Positions 47,456-61,072 of a DNA stretch of 64,000 bases are shown piece by piece. Origin of the DNA: Lutjanus erythropterus (taxonomy: Eukaryota > Chordata > Actinopteri > Lutjaniformes > Lutjanidae); the NCBI GenBank assembly GCA_020091685.1, contig CM034603.1, forward strand, positions 8,910,683 through 8,974,682, written 5' to 3'. Both the position numbers and the translations under genes were made by a program. The notes below the pieces were generated by a model. That model made no database searches and was not told the DNA's origin. It worked only from the letters and a program-made list of their open reading frames with translations. Every line of letters begins with the position of its first letter. Within the stretch, counting starts at the first letter, position 1.

Positions 47456-47879
47456 GAAATCTGTCTGAAATGCTGAGCCAGATACGTAAAACAGGAGCTG
47501 TTTTTTTGTTGTTGTTGCTATTTGTATTGCAGAGTAATAATAAAAATAACAAAACTCATACATGTATGCATATTTCACTTGAATATGTCAACTCTGTTTA
47601 ATTAATTTGAGACATTTGGAGAGGAAGATACCTGCCTGAAGTAGGTGTGAAAATAATGAGAAAATCTTTAAAGCTTTAATTGCCTTTTCTGTTCGCCTGA
47701 ACAGCATGTTTATCAAACAAATCCAGCCTGTTAGAAATGGTTGTGTACCTCAGCAGTGAGCTGCTTTTGTCGCAGGCCTGTTGGAGACACATAGTCACAG
47801 AGGAGAACATTGATTACGTATTGATCTGAAGAGGGAAGAAGGAGAGCTTTTATCTTGGCAGACGCTCCTCAGTTGAGAA

Positions 47880-48057
47880 AGAAGCACGAGTACCATTTTG
47901 TCTCATTATATTTGAGAGAGGGCAGACATCTCTGCAGCTGATATCTCGACAACTCTGCAACTTAAATGAAAAAAAAATTGAGATGGATAAGTCGCAGGAC
48001 AGGCCAGTGGGGAAAAAAAATGCACATTTTTGATTTTGGGCCAAACTGTCCCTTCAA
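47880..48057. repeat. Right half of a GGGACAGTTCACCCC-type element
   Basis: Shares TATATTTGAGAGAGGGCAGA and the CAGCTGATATCTC block with the complete copy at 29558-29997, and ends GGGCCAAACTGTCCCTTC. Confidence 0.55.
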
Positions 48058-48892
48058 AGCCCCGGTAGAGTCTCAAAACATCTAAACAACTACAGAGGAA
48101 GTTGGTCTGAGCAACATGAAGTAAGTTCTTTGATGCAGGTTCTGCATTGCATTGGATTACATCATGAATGTGTTTCTATTTCTCTGGTCACAGTGTACAG
48201 AGTGTACTATGGTACATGCTCGCCACAAACACATGGCTGAACCTAGAGAGCAGTTTGCAACAGAATTTATCACTGAAGAATATTTAATGGAAAACAAAAC
48301 ATTCCTTAAGTAGTACTGAACTATGAAGACTGTTCTGGAGGGTTTTTTTTTTTTTTTTTTGAAGTGAGGCTTTGAACACCTCAGTATAATTAAGCTTGAA
48401 TGGAATTTTGTTTGCAGTGATCAAAGCAAGTCAAAATTATTGCCTCTGAAAACTCAACATCAAAGTGTCTGTCCTGAAGCTACCTGTCCTGGTTACTCAG
48501 GACAACCCACAGATGACAGACCGCCGTGTTGACAGTACGCTCTTCAGAGGACAAATCTTTATGTTCTTTTGGAATCTCTGCACCTTTGTCTTGCAGAATA
48601 TAGAGCCAAACTGTCAACGATGCACACAGGATATATGGTCATACCAGTCGCTGATTGCCCTAATCCTACACCTAACCTCAGTGTACCCTGCACTCATGTG
48701 TCCCCGAAAATATTTTGTTACAAAAGTGGCTTCGTCTGGGGTTGTAATCTCAACCACACAGAAGTTATCGAATGATTCTGAATCAAAGAAATATTAGAAT
48801 ATTATAGGAATACACAGGCAGCAGCGTGTCTCTATGAGTCTCTCATATAGAAGTTGGTACAGAATGGATTATGTATAGTGTACAGTACAGAG

Positions 48893-48967
48893 CAGTCATT
48901 CCAAAAGACTGGGTTGGGACCCACAGGTGGGTCACAGGAGATTTTATTTGGGTCCCCAAATAAATAA

Positions 48968-49015
<48 letters not shown>

Positions 49016-49286
49016 CCTATGCTGTTTTGCTGATAAGAGCAAATAAAAACAATGAAATGGCCTGTTTACTCAGCCTAAATGAATTTATTTGTCATTTATA
49101 AAGTTTTAATATGTGTTTATGTTTTCAATTAAGCGTCAAGATGAGAAAAAGGCAGTAAAAATGGTCAGGAACGTTCATTTATGCGCAAATTAGCTAATTT
49201 ATTGATAAGGCTTGTTATAATTTGGGTCGCAATGGTTTGTCAATTCAAAAAACTGTGTCCCCAGAAAAGAAGTTTGGGAAACAGAG
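48893..49286. repeat. hAT-like element with (AAT)n
   Basis: GGGTTGGGACCCACAGGTGG near the left end and, on the opposite strand, CTGTTTCCCAAACTTC at the right end are typical of fish hAT-like elements. An (AAT)n tract occupies about 48972-49012. Confidence 0.5.
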
Positions 49287-49654
49287 GTATAGAGAATATT
49301 ATAAATGCAGGACAAAACAGACAGAAGGGTAGGACTGAGAGTAAAAGACACAATTAGTCCATTTGCTATTTCAGCACCACGGACAGCACCATGAATTTAT
49401 CAATAAAGCAATACCATACAAGAGCGAGTGCTGTTGTACTGAATATCAGCATGGCTGCAGTTTTACTAGTGCCATTTACAATAACAAGCTACAACAGATT
49501 ATGATTTGTTATTTGCTCATCACTCCACAACTGGACTGGGACTAGACTGTCGCCAAGCAACACGAAGATATTTTCCTGCACACTAATGTTGTTCATGTAC
49601 TTTGAGTAGGTCTCCATGTTACGGCAGTAGAGCTATGTAGAGAACAGCAACAAA

Positions 49655-49960
49655 AACAACACTGGGTTACTTTTACCCAGCATGTTGTGTTGTTGTGTTG
49701 ACTGTACTACCAATCATAGTGGGTCAAAAAACAAAAAGAAAAACAGTGTTAGATTACTTTCATCCAGCATGTTGCATGGATTAAACTACCCATCATGCTG
49801 GATAAAATAAAACTGTGCTTGGTTACTTTTACCCAGCATGTCGAGATGATTGCACTACCCATCATGCTGGATCAAAAAGCACACAAACACCACTGCTACC
49901 AACAACAACAACAATAAAATGTGTTGCGTATCATGTTGGGTAAAAGTAACCCAGCATTTC
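49655..49960. repeat. Array of TTACTTTTACCCAGCATG motifs, direct and inverted
   Basis: Three direct copies begin near 49666, 49755 and 49823, each followed by a CCCATCATGCTGG-like half. One inverted copy (TGTTGGGTAAAAGTAACCCA) lies near 49933. It is non-coding. Confidence 0.7.
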
Positions 49961-52054
49961 GGGCTGCATAATCAACCCACTAAACTTTTTCTTTCTCATT
50001 TCATTAGACTGTAAACTGTTGATTGATTTGTCAGCTGCCAGCTGCTCCGTGTTTTTAATTTGGAGGCGTATAAATGAATGAATGAATTAACAGTCATGAA
50101 TTGATGATCCATTGTGCCAATCACATAAACTCAGAACGACTTGATCACTTCTTTATTCATGACACATGATGCATACATAATGCATTAATTCAACCATTAA
50201 ATCATCATGAGTGATACATTAGTTATGTATTACTCAGTACGTGATTTGTGCTCTTATTAAACAGTCTTACCAGATATTTCATAGTCTAAAGGTCAGGTTG
50301 TCTTGAGATTTGCAGAGCATGTTCGTGCTCATTAAGAGATGAAACGACCTTTTCACACACTTCTGATATAGTTTTTCTTTAGCTGCCCCATTGGATTGCA
50401 GCACCAAGCACAGTCAGTTCTCAGATCATGCTGGGTCTAATACTGGAACAACTGGCTCAGAAAGGCTCCATTTTTAAACATCTTGTTGTTTCAGGTGGCT
50501 TTTTTTTAAGCACCATATTCATACATTCTTGTCCCCTCTACCGGTAAGAGTAATCATTTAGTTGATTAATTAATTTTTAAAAAATAATCAACGTCCCTTT
50601 TGATAAAGAATTAATCCTTTAAGTCATTTCACATCCAAAGATGCTAAACATTTCACGATTATAGCTTCTCAAATTCGACAATTCACTGCTTTTCCTTGTT
50701 TTAAACTACAGTAAACAAATTGATTTTGAGGTTTAGACTGTTGACTTTTGTCAATAAATCAATAAATATGATCAAGAAAATAGAATGCAGATTAATCCAT
50801 AATGAAAATAACCGTTAGTTACAGCCACATGTTACAGTTAAAGCTTTAATTTGTAACATTTCCACATTAAAAATCCCTAAATGTGTTATATATTTTGTAA
50901 AGCTCTGTAATTACATGATCACAAATGTTTCCAACAATGATCAAACCCAGAGAAATCTGTAATTTATTCAAGGTAACGGTGCATTTCCTGCTAGCTAAAC
51001 TCAATACACTACCTCACCCATAAACTGCTCAAGTCATATCAGGTTTTTCTTTTAATAATTAATACAACTCCCATGATCCCATGCTTCTTCACGGTGTCAC
51101 GATAAGGAATCTTTTGTCATTGTTTTAATGTGAGATATTAATGTGTAATAATAGAGTAATAATGATGGTATATATTTATAGTATATCTTTAGTATTTACA
51201 TGAGTATTTACTGCATGATTTTAGGACTTTAACTTAATTCAAGGATCTGAATCTGTCTGTGAGGTGCAGTCGTGTTTTTCCAGACACTAGTTTTACTTGA
51301 TGCATTGCACACGTCCCCCATTACATCCCTGTAAGTTAATGTAGAGATCAATACTAATCTCATGAGAGCATCTCGTTCTAGTTTGCTATATTTTGCAGAA
51401 CATATGGTTTATCTCTCACCTCTTGACCTGTGATTAATCCACATTACTGGAAACGCGGGGAGCGCTGCATGAGGCCCATTACAAGGCTGATTCATGCCTT
51501 CGTCTTCAACCCGCTATTACGATCCCTTGGCCTGATGTTTGACTGTGGGCTTCCTGCTTTGACCGAACCAGTTTTTAATTACACGTGCTTCTTACTGAGC
51601 GCGATATTGAAGAGAGGCTGGTCTCGCTCCCTTTTGTTGTTTGGTTATTATAGCTTTGTGCATGTATAATCAGCCCTGCATGCACTCGGGAGACAAAGCA
51701 GGGGAACAATGACCTTTAGGGTACAATGAGCCATCGCTCCTGAAAAACAAATCACATGCATTCCCCGGGGATCCAGCAATGCTTCCTTCAATAGCACTCA
51801 ATGTCTGGCCTCTCCGGCGTCTGACCACCACGTGCCATGGTCTTTCCCCAGATACACCACACCAAGGGCGGATATTTCATACCAGAGTTGTTGAGGACAA
51901 TAAACATGTCCCAGCTCCCCATAGGCATAGTCAAAGCTGTCTGTCTCCTGCCTGAGGCTCACGGTGCGATTACAGCATGCATGGAAATAAATTACAATGT
52001 CATAGATTTGTGTGTATTTCTCACTTTCCCCTCACAGTCTGAATACCACACTAC

Positions 52055-52560
52055 ACTCTGAGAAATAAAGGTTCCACAAAGATTTTACCTGAAGGGCTGA
52101 GGTTCCTCCCAGAAACATTTGCTTCTGAAGAACCCATCTTTGAGTGAAGGGTTTGTCAAGGGTTCCTTTTAAGGGTTCCATTAAGAACCATTTTCTTCAA
52201 AAGAGCCCTTTTTGGAAGAAGGAATTCTTCAAGGATTATTGAAATCCATGAAGAACTCCTTCATTAAGGGTTTGTCAAGGGTCTTTTGTGTTATAATAAT
52301 AAGGCGCTAAGGGGGGGGGGGGGTATTTGAACCCCTAAAGTGGGTCCTAGATAAAACTCTTGGAATATGAAAAGGTTCACTGTGTAGTCAACATAAAACC
52401 CTGGGGATATGAAAGGCTTCTAAGTAGAACCCCCAAGTGTTTCTAGATAAAACCCTTGGAATATATAAAGGTTCTTTGTAGAACCCCTTCTGTGTGTTTA
52501 AAATAAAATACTTGTATTACATAAAGGATCTCTGTAGAACCTCATGCAGGGCACCAGCTG
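52055..52560. repeat. Degenerate AAGGTTCC/AGAACCC repeat
   Basis: Many short copies of AAGGTTC, AAGAACCC, AAGGGTTTGTCAAGGG and GTAGAACCCC across 500 bp, interrupted by G13. This is a recognisable fish dispersed repeat with internal tandem decay. Confidence 0.65.
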
Positions 52561-55119
52561 TACGTGGTGGAGAAGCAGCACTGCGAAAATCGTTATGCAT
52601 ATAAGGTGAAACAGTTCCAAGTCCTCGTTTGGATTTAAACTATTTTATTGTAAAAACAACAACAAAAAAAACTACTATAACTTTGTAATAAAGACACGCA
52701 GGGAACTATTTTACTATTCAAAGGCACATAGAAGCTTAATAATGCTCTAGTATGTAGAGCAGCCGGCCACTGCATTGTGTTTTCTTCACTGGAAGGGCAC
52801 CCGAGAGGGCACTTTACCATGTTTTGTCCAGAAGACAGGCACCCTAGAGGGGATTATACTACACTTTATTTCACACTTTTTGAACATAGGGGGCACCAGG
52901 GGGGTGATCACCCCCCAACCTGCACACTCCAGCCCCATCCCATGTCTATATAGTAGGTAAGTAATGGACCAAACCAATGTGAGGCATCATTAGAGGGAGA
53001 CGCAGTCTTTCAAAACTTGAACCTATTGTTTTGCATCTAATATTAGGGCCAACTCAGTAATACCTGGATGTTGGTAGGGACCTGTCTACACCCTTGCACC
53101 ACACACCATTATCAATATTACCTCCATGCTGACATGCCTACACCCACTCTTCAGGAAGATATGCATCTCATTAGTTATGCACAGTGCTCACTGAAAATAG
53201 TCTTTGGTGCAAAGTGAGGAGTAAGTTCGACAGGCTTTCAGTGGCACGCAGTAGGTGGTATTCCGTCTTTTTAAGCTCCTTCTGCTCTCGAGAAGTATTC
53301 TTTTGCCCGAAAACCACAGTAAATGCCCACAGAATGAGTCAGCGACAGAAAGAGACACAGAGAGGGAGTATTTCTGTCACGATTTGAGAGACTGATAGGA
53401 TGTCACAAAGAGAAAACTGTATCATATTGTCCTCGTTTGCCTCTCTGTTTCCTGCGGGCTTCTGTGTAGCTGTCACATGCACACTATTATCTGACAGTTA
53501 TCTGACCTGTTTAAGTGTGATAAAATCCTTTATGTGTCATTTCCCACTGTGCGAGACAATGGTATAAAATCCAGGCCGTCTGTGTTTAAAGAGTTCACCT
53601 TATCTGTGAGCTCATCACCGTCTGCCTCTTATTCACCTTTCACTGGGGAGGGGAAAAAAAAGAAAAACAAACCAAAAACCTCCTCTTTCTGAAAAAAATC
53701 AACATAAATATAGGACATTTGAGATGCCAAAGGACTCTAGGACTCATCGTCTCCTTGACAACAGTCTCCAAGCAACCATTACTCCTCAAAGCATTTCTCC
53801 AACCCCGTCTCTCTCTCTCTCTCTTTCCGTCTCTCTCCTCAACCCCTCTGTCTCTTTGCCAGTTTGCCTTCCTCTCAAGAGTCCTCCCATTTATCCACTT
53901 CAGATAGTTACTGTACCAGCAGCATCACGAGCTGAAAGCTATCTGATGTGATCGCATGTGATTGGCTGGAGGGAACGAACAGTGCTCTTCTTGTTTTTTT
54001 AGCCCGAGGCACTTCTCTACACCTGGTAAAACTAGGGTGGAGCTGACAGAGATGTTTTCAGAGTTATTTGTGCCATGATTTTTGTGGACATCCACGCTCC
54101 AGCCAGTGAACTAAAATGCTTTTGTTGTGTCAAAAGGCCCCCTCCAGTGAAAATCACGATTTTAACCTTGTTAGCACGTCCGTGTGGTGTTTTCTTGTGT
54201 GTTACAAGACATATCAGGAGTGAAATAAGCAGGAAACAGCATGTCTGAGCATTTCTTGTCCTCTTGCCTCAAAAAAAAACCCCAGATTCAGTCAGGCTGG
54301 GTATATGACATCATAAATCTAAGGAACCAATCCCGTTAATCAAGGGCGTGGCGATGCCCAGCCCACAGGAGAAGCCAGCTAGTTAGCATGATTAGCTTGC
54401 AAAACAGAGGAGAAGTGAGGTGCAGCTACTTAGGGGTAGGGGTGGGAGTTGGGGTGTGTGGAGAGGACGGGGACTATTTGTATATTCATGAATCATTGAA
54501 TAAAAAATGAAGTCAAGGTGTTGAGCTATATGCAAAACATTTTCATCTTTTTTCGCAAAAAAAGTATGAGACACACTTTATTTCTTCTTGCAGAGCATTT
54601 TGTTTAAAACATGACAGGAGGTGAACTTCAAAGTCTTTGTAGAGGAAAAAGGGAGTTTTTCCTTCTAAACATATTATACATGTTAGAAAATTGTTCCTGA
54701 AAACGTGACACTGTTGAGAAATATGTAGTCCTGCAGTGTAGAGTTAAACCATTAAAATATGTCTGTGTTCAGGATTTTTAATGTGGGACCTGAAACATGG
54801 TTTGATGATGTGACACACGACACAACACCGCCTATAAGTTACTAACGCACCTTCGACTCTTCTCGGTCTAAATCAGCCCAGCAGTTCACTTCAGCTCACT
54901 TCAGTTCCAACAATCCGACACAGAAGGAAAAAAAGAATACCATTTCATCACTGTCTTCTGGCTCTGGTGGCCCAAACATATCTGGACAGGTCCAATAAAG
55001 CTGCTAGACGGAGCGTCCATGTGTCTCAGAACACACATTTCTCACTGCTCTACACAATCTTTTAAAGAATAGAGTTAGTCAACTGAACTGTTTTGTGATG
55101 GGGAATCAACCTCCCATTC

Positions 55120-55512
55120 CTAGTAGAATGCTAACATATCATTCACAAAGAGCCTCATGCAACAATCAGTCATAGAAACAGATTTGTTTTTGAGTGAGTG
55201 TTTGAGTGATTTAGGAGAACTTGTCATATTTATCGATTTTCTCCTGTCGTGAATTTTTGCTTTGGCATGAAAACAATTCAAGAGTAGTCCAGACCTGTTG
55301 AAGAAGTCATCTGCAGTTACTTTGCTGTCATCCAAACCAATGTTTTTAGCTCTTAATTCCACTGCTGATGCTGTTAAAATTATAGATTTTCTTCCATGTA
55401 TCTCTGACAGCAAAACCTCAGTCTCTGAACTCGGAAGGTTCTTCCTTTTACTCTTTGATGCCATTTTCATGAATGAACCTCCTGACATACGGGGCAGGAA
55501 CTGCAGCCTCAT
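55120..55512 (-). pseudogene. Possible Harbinger Myb/SANT-like protein relic
   Basis: A 130-codon frame, ATG at 55512. A stretch reading SKSKRKNLPSSETEVLLSEI then HGRKSIIL resembles the first helix of the Myb/SANT-like domain of PIF/Harbinger-associated proteins. After that the usual tryptophan-containing helices are not found. The frame lacks splice signals and conserved neighbours, and no flanking terminal repeats were identified. It may be chance. Confidence 0.3.
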
Positions 55513-57223
55513 ATGATGTTACTGGCATGTTAAATATGCTAATTTACAAATCTCATGCATGAGCACTCAAATACGCACAGGTGCATCATTTACAGAGTCA
55601 TCTGAAGTTAGGAACATTTGCAGAATCTCACGTGGCATGTTTGTACAGCTCTAATTATCTGTGGCCTTGTGCCTATGACCAAATCACAGCCGTGCTGATA
55701 TTCAGTACAACAGCACTCCCTCTTGTGTGATCTTGCTTCACTGACCTAAGGCATCCATTGGTACGCACCATTTCAGGAAGGGGGCTAAATATTGCTCCAT
55801 AATTAGGCTAAAGTTTGTTGAGCAAACAATGGTCTTGGCCATTTTCCCTTGACCACTCCTCTTAAGATATCTGAATACTCAAGGTTCTCCCCCCTTTACA
55901 TACCCACTTCATGCTAATCCCATTCAGTTTTGGCCAAAAACCATGATGTTGTTTGCATGTAGTATAACTGTGTTATTTTTGCCGATTCTAAAAATGGTGT
56001 ATTGAACATTGCTGTATACTGGTGTCCTTAAACAGCACTGGAGTCGTATAAACTGGGCTGAGACTCTTGTGGATTCAGTGAGCCCAGCTGTATTGATGTG
56101 TGAGGACGTTAGTCCACATAATAGCTATTTCACTGTCGTGAGATCACGTTTTGAAACTTGAACATGATGGTGGTTATTTTTGGAATGAAAATCAGTGATG
56201 GGGTGAGCTAATCAGCTCTCGGCCAAAACATTAATCTTCTGAATGGCCACAACTTCCACTGGGACATGCAGACTCTGACTTATGAATAAGCATTAATTAA
56301 GCATAATTTAAGTATAAATTAATTAGAATGTCATCTCTTATGAGTTTCTCTAAAAATTATGATTTCTATATCTACTATATAATTGGAAAGCCACCTGTTT
56401 ATTTGTAATGTTCTAAATAACTAACAAACTTTGAATTGATATATTTGAACTTATTGTCCTGTTTATTGTTTCCTTATTGTTAGCTAAACCATGAATGCTT
56501 GGTTACAATACCATTACACTAAACTTAATTCAAAACTTTGCAAATCTCTGCTGGTTACCTGTGGCAGTTGTCATGGCATTGCAGCAGGTGCTTCACCATC
56601 TGTTGGCTGATGGAGATCTGCACTTCAGTGAGTGCACTCATCTAGTTTGTGTAAATATTTCATGTAACCAACCACTGCATGGTTATTTTTATGTCTTGAC
56701 AGTTGCATATTAGCACCCCCCCAAATTCCTTTGGAGGATGGGAAAGTAATACTTGATCAAAACAGTGTTCTGTTTGTAGTCCAGACTGTATGAAACAATT
56801 TTGAGGTAAGACTGTGGCATTTAAGATGCTTCCGCTTAGCTTTTTAAGTGTGAGACAGATCATTTTATAAAGTCAGTTCACCCAAATTGCAAAGAAATAT
56901 ATTTTCTTACTTACTGTCAGTAGTATTTAGTTATGCATGTTTATGCAAGTTTTTAGATATCACTTTTTGCAATTTCTACCTCCATTAATAATAGAGGTAA
57001 ACAGAACTACCTCTGTGGTTCCTTCTATTATTGGGAGGCACCAAAAAAAAAAAAAAAAAAAAAAAAAAATCACATTTGAAAAATTCAAGGGGAGCACCAC
57101 TTTCCTGAAACAATGTCCCTCTTATGGCAATCCACAGAGCACACTGTGAACATTTTCTCACAGAAAACTGCTTTCTTCTGAAGACATTGTCCCTACAAAA
57201 GCTCCTCAGTGGATTGTCCAGAG

Positions 57224-59274
57224 CAGTGATTCCTAAATTCACTCCGTTATACCCCCCTTTCGAAGCCCACAGCTCATGTTCCCTGATGCATAGCCCACAC
57301 TGATGTCACTCTGAACTGGTGACAATCCTGAGGAAACAAGTAACAAAAGGAGCTGACTTTTAATTTAGTTTGTTACACTCCAAAAATATGATGAGGGTCT
57401 TCTGCTATTTTGGCAGAATGTGTTTGAGTGTCCATCTTGCTCTTTACATGCCATGTGGTCTTTTGAATAAACCTTCATAGCCTGAATCTTGATAGTCTTG
57501 CAGCATCAGAGCACTCATGAGGTTCTTTTTCAGATATTCTTAACAAGTGGAACTAAAAGATTAACAATACATTAGTGCCAGCAATTATTGCAATGCAATA
57601 CATCAATTAATTATGTTATTAGTTACACCTGTCTGTATGGAAGTCAAAATTCGATTCAGCTAAGCAGTGATCCCCAACTAGTACACATTTATAGTCCAGG
57701 GAGAACCTCAATTCATTACAAAATGACAAAAACTGAAATTACAATTTGATTAAAAAATAATCCACATATTGAGTCAGCTAATGGTTTGTGTTGGGATCGA
57801 GTGTGTGAAAAAACTTGCAAGTGAGCAGAGAATGAACGGAGAGCTACAAGTAATGAATTAACCATTCAAATAGCTAAAAGTAATAAAAAAGACCTTTACA
57901 CTTGAAATAACATGATTAGCTAAACTTATGAAAGACTGGTCAAAATAAAAGTAATGGCTAAACAGTTGATAAAAGAGCAAAGTAATTAATAAATGGTGTA
58001 ATAACTTAGACCTGCAATAACATACCCACTTAATGGGGGCAGCAGAAACCAGTCGTGAATACAACATTGACATATTATCACCTTTTAAGTTGATATAGCG
58101 AACTAGTTTGCAAACAGTTGTTTATTTATAGATCCAGTTGGAGCAATGTTATTATTCATTTGGAAATGTGTTTCTGGCCATCATCTGATGAATGTACGTC
58201 CAAGTTTTACTCAATTTTATTTTAGTTCTCATTTTATTCTTTAAGTCCTGAGGGACATTATCTGTCTCTTGAGCTGCCAAATCCTCAGATGTGTTAACTA
58301 AGTAGTCACTAGTTGCTTCTGCGTACTGTTTGCTGCTGCCAAAACTGACACTATTTGTGGAGTTTAAATAGTTCACTACAAGTAAAAAAAATAATGGATT
58401 AACACAAGTTAAATGTTAATGTAATGGATAGACAGCAAATTTGATCAAAAATTGATGCAGAATGGGGGGGCGGTTAAAATAGTTAGCTAACAGTAATGAA
58501 TAAACTGTTAAAATCGTTAGTTAAAAATAATAGATGGTTGAAATGGTTCCCAAAATAATGGATAAGCAGCTACTGTAAGATGAATAGATAACTGGTTTAA
58601 AAATAGCTACAAGTAGCCTAACTGGTTAAAATAGCAATAACGAATAAATAGCTAGCTAATAAATAATGGGTAGACAGTTAATGTAGCTAAGAAGTAATGG
58701 TTAAGCAGTTTAAATAGTTAGCTAAAATGATGGATAAACAGTTCACATAACTAAAAGGAATAGAAAACTGGTTTTAAAAGCTAGCTACAAGTAGGACATC
58801 TGATTAAAATAGTAAGAGTAAGGACTAAAAAATTTAAATAGTTAGCTAATAAATGATGGATAAAGAGGTAGAGTAGCTAAAAAGTAATGGATAAACAGTT
58901 TCTGCTAAAAAATAATGGGCAAGCAGTTTAAATGGCTAAAATTAACAGACAACTGGTTAAAAAAGTTATCTTAAAGTAGGATAACTGTTTAAAATAGTCA
59001 GCTTAAAGCAATGAATAAATGGTTAAAAGGATAACTGGTTAAAAAAGTTGGCTAGAAATGATGGATAAAGAGCAAATGACCAAACCAACCAAAACATTGA
59101 TGCCTTAAGTGTACTGAAACATTATTGTAACACTGTACACTTCATTTAATGAACAGTGCGAAACACCATCCGGTTCATAATCATAATTAAAAGGTACACA
59201 TTTGGAACGTGAGCGATGTCAGTTGTGTCAGGGGCAGTGGGGGTTTGCTGGGTGAAAAAGTTTGGGAACCACAG
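57224..59274. repeat. Possible hAT-like element with internal satellite-like array
   Basis: Left CAGTGATTCCTAAATTCACT and right (opposite strand) CTGTGGTTCCCAAACTTTTT look like paired ends 2 kb apart. Between about 57850 and 59080 is a decayed tandem array of AGCTAAAAAGTAATGGATAA, ACAGTT and AACTGGTTAAAA pieces, irregular in period. Flanking eight-base sequences agree at only four positions. Confidence 0.4.
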
Positions 59275-60847
59275 CCACCGAGGACCACAGTCAAGAATCT
59301 GCTGGAGATGCATTTTGGTTGTTACACTGTCATCATTAAGAGGATACTGTACATACTGCTTCGCCTTGGTTCATATTCTCTCCTGATACGATCTATTTTC
59401 AACCTGAGATTTTGTTACAGCCGCAAAGTGTCGACATTGCATCTTTTTGCTCTTCCTTCCTAAATGGAACAACTGTCCTGAGAGGCCGTCTCACAGTCTG
59501 TGTAGAGGACCTGTGAGTCATCTGATGACCTGTCATGCCATCCCTCACCCTAGTAACGGCTGTAATGAGACATTCATTTCATAACGTTGTTAGAAAAAAG
59601 GACAAGACACTCATTCAAGATGTCAGACAAAAATTAATTTATTCTCAGTGGAAAGACGAGAGTGCTTAGTAGACGGTGACAAACGAGTGAGAATATGTCA
59701 GTAGTGATGCCGCCACGCTTGATGAGACATCCAAACAACGTTTCCAGAACGTTCTTCTTTTGGGTCACCTGTGTGGCCAGCCCCCACAGAATCCAGTCTC
59801 AACACACACACAGATGATAATGCCAGTGGGTAAAAAGAGAAAAAAATGGAAACATCAAACAGCCACAGGTAGATTAGGTTTTCTCTTGTTTGTCCTCCTG
59901 TGCTTCAAGAACATCTCAGTGTTCTGTGACTCAGCTCCTATTGAAGAAAAGTTCAGTCTGATCATCCCTGCTTATAGCCATTTTGACCTTTCTTCTGTCG
60001 ATCCACATCCTGCAGTAAAGGGTTCTTTGTGCTGATCGCTCATGCGGCATTCAGCGAGAATATGGCTTAGCGCTGACATATCCTTGTATAAAAATCACAG
60101 ATGAACATATGCCATTGGTGGTATCATCAAACACTTCCTCAAGTCGATAAGGGACACAAAAGGTGGATGCAGTGAGAAGATTGTGGCTTAAAAAAATGGG
60201 CAGAGAGGGAGCTTCTCTTTTAACAAATAAAGGGTCTTGCCTTCGAGATGGCATTGCTAGAGACACTAGCTAGATTGTGCATTAGCTATTGGCCACTGAG
60301 GTCCAGTCAATCCAGTATCACGTAACTGTAAAACCTACAGGGTCATGTCTTTGATCGTCTACTCAGCATGCTATAAACCAGGGTTTACAATAGGAATACA
60401 TGAGATTGCTATCAGTCTCTACATAATCAGTGTGTGCTACTTGGGTGTGTGTTTCTTCGTGACTCCTTTACCCACCCCCTCCTCCCATTTCACCACATGT
60501 CCAATTAGCATCTTGATGCGACTCTCTCCACTGTCACTAATTTTCCCACTACAGCTCTCATCAGGTAATCAGTGAGTCAGTGATTCACCCATAATGCTCA
60601 CCTCCTTATCTGTTTTTCTCTCCAACCCGGCTTCCTCTCTCAAAATCAAATTGATTTCACTGATAGCGAGCAGATAAAAGTTCAGTGCTCTGATCCAGGC
60701 TGATTTAGCTTTTTACTCCCACTTTCTTTCTCTTATTTCCTCCCTTGACCCTTGTCTGCTATTGCTAAATTTCTCCCCTTCAACTGCTCTAAAGGGCTTT
60801 ACGCACTGCACTGAGCTCCAGGCTAATGGAGGTGTTAGTGCTAGGCT

Positions 60848-61015
60848 AAGAGCTTTCACACTGGTACAATCCTGGCATATTCCAAAGTGGGCTAACCCCG
60901 AATTTAGCCTAGGGTTGGCTGGCCCTGCTCCGGAACAGGGTTAGCCCTGAGTTTGTAGGGTTTCCCTGGGCTTAACTTAACCCTGGGCTAACAATGTGCA
61001 TGTGAAAGAGGACTT
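60848..61015. repeat. Short palindromic MITE (GGGTTAGCCC type)
   Basis: CTTTCACACTGGTACAAT at the left and, inverted, CTTTCACATGCACATTGT at the right bound a stretch full of GGGCTAAC, GGGTTAGCCC and CCCTGGGCTTAA, with a hairpin CCCTGCTCCGGAACAGGG. Confidence 0.6.
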
Positions 61016-61072
61016 TTCCCATTATTTCTTAGACCAGGGCTATGGCTAGCCCTGTGTCCTTAAGGGACCCTG

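Noticed and set aside
51430-51669. 79-codon frame in the nop9-rem2 spacer as a new gene
   Set aside because: No recognisable domain, no splice partners; better treated as possible non-coding regulatory sequence.
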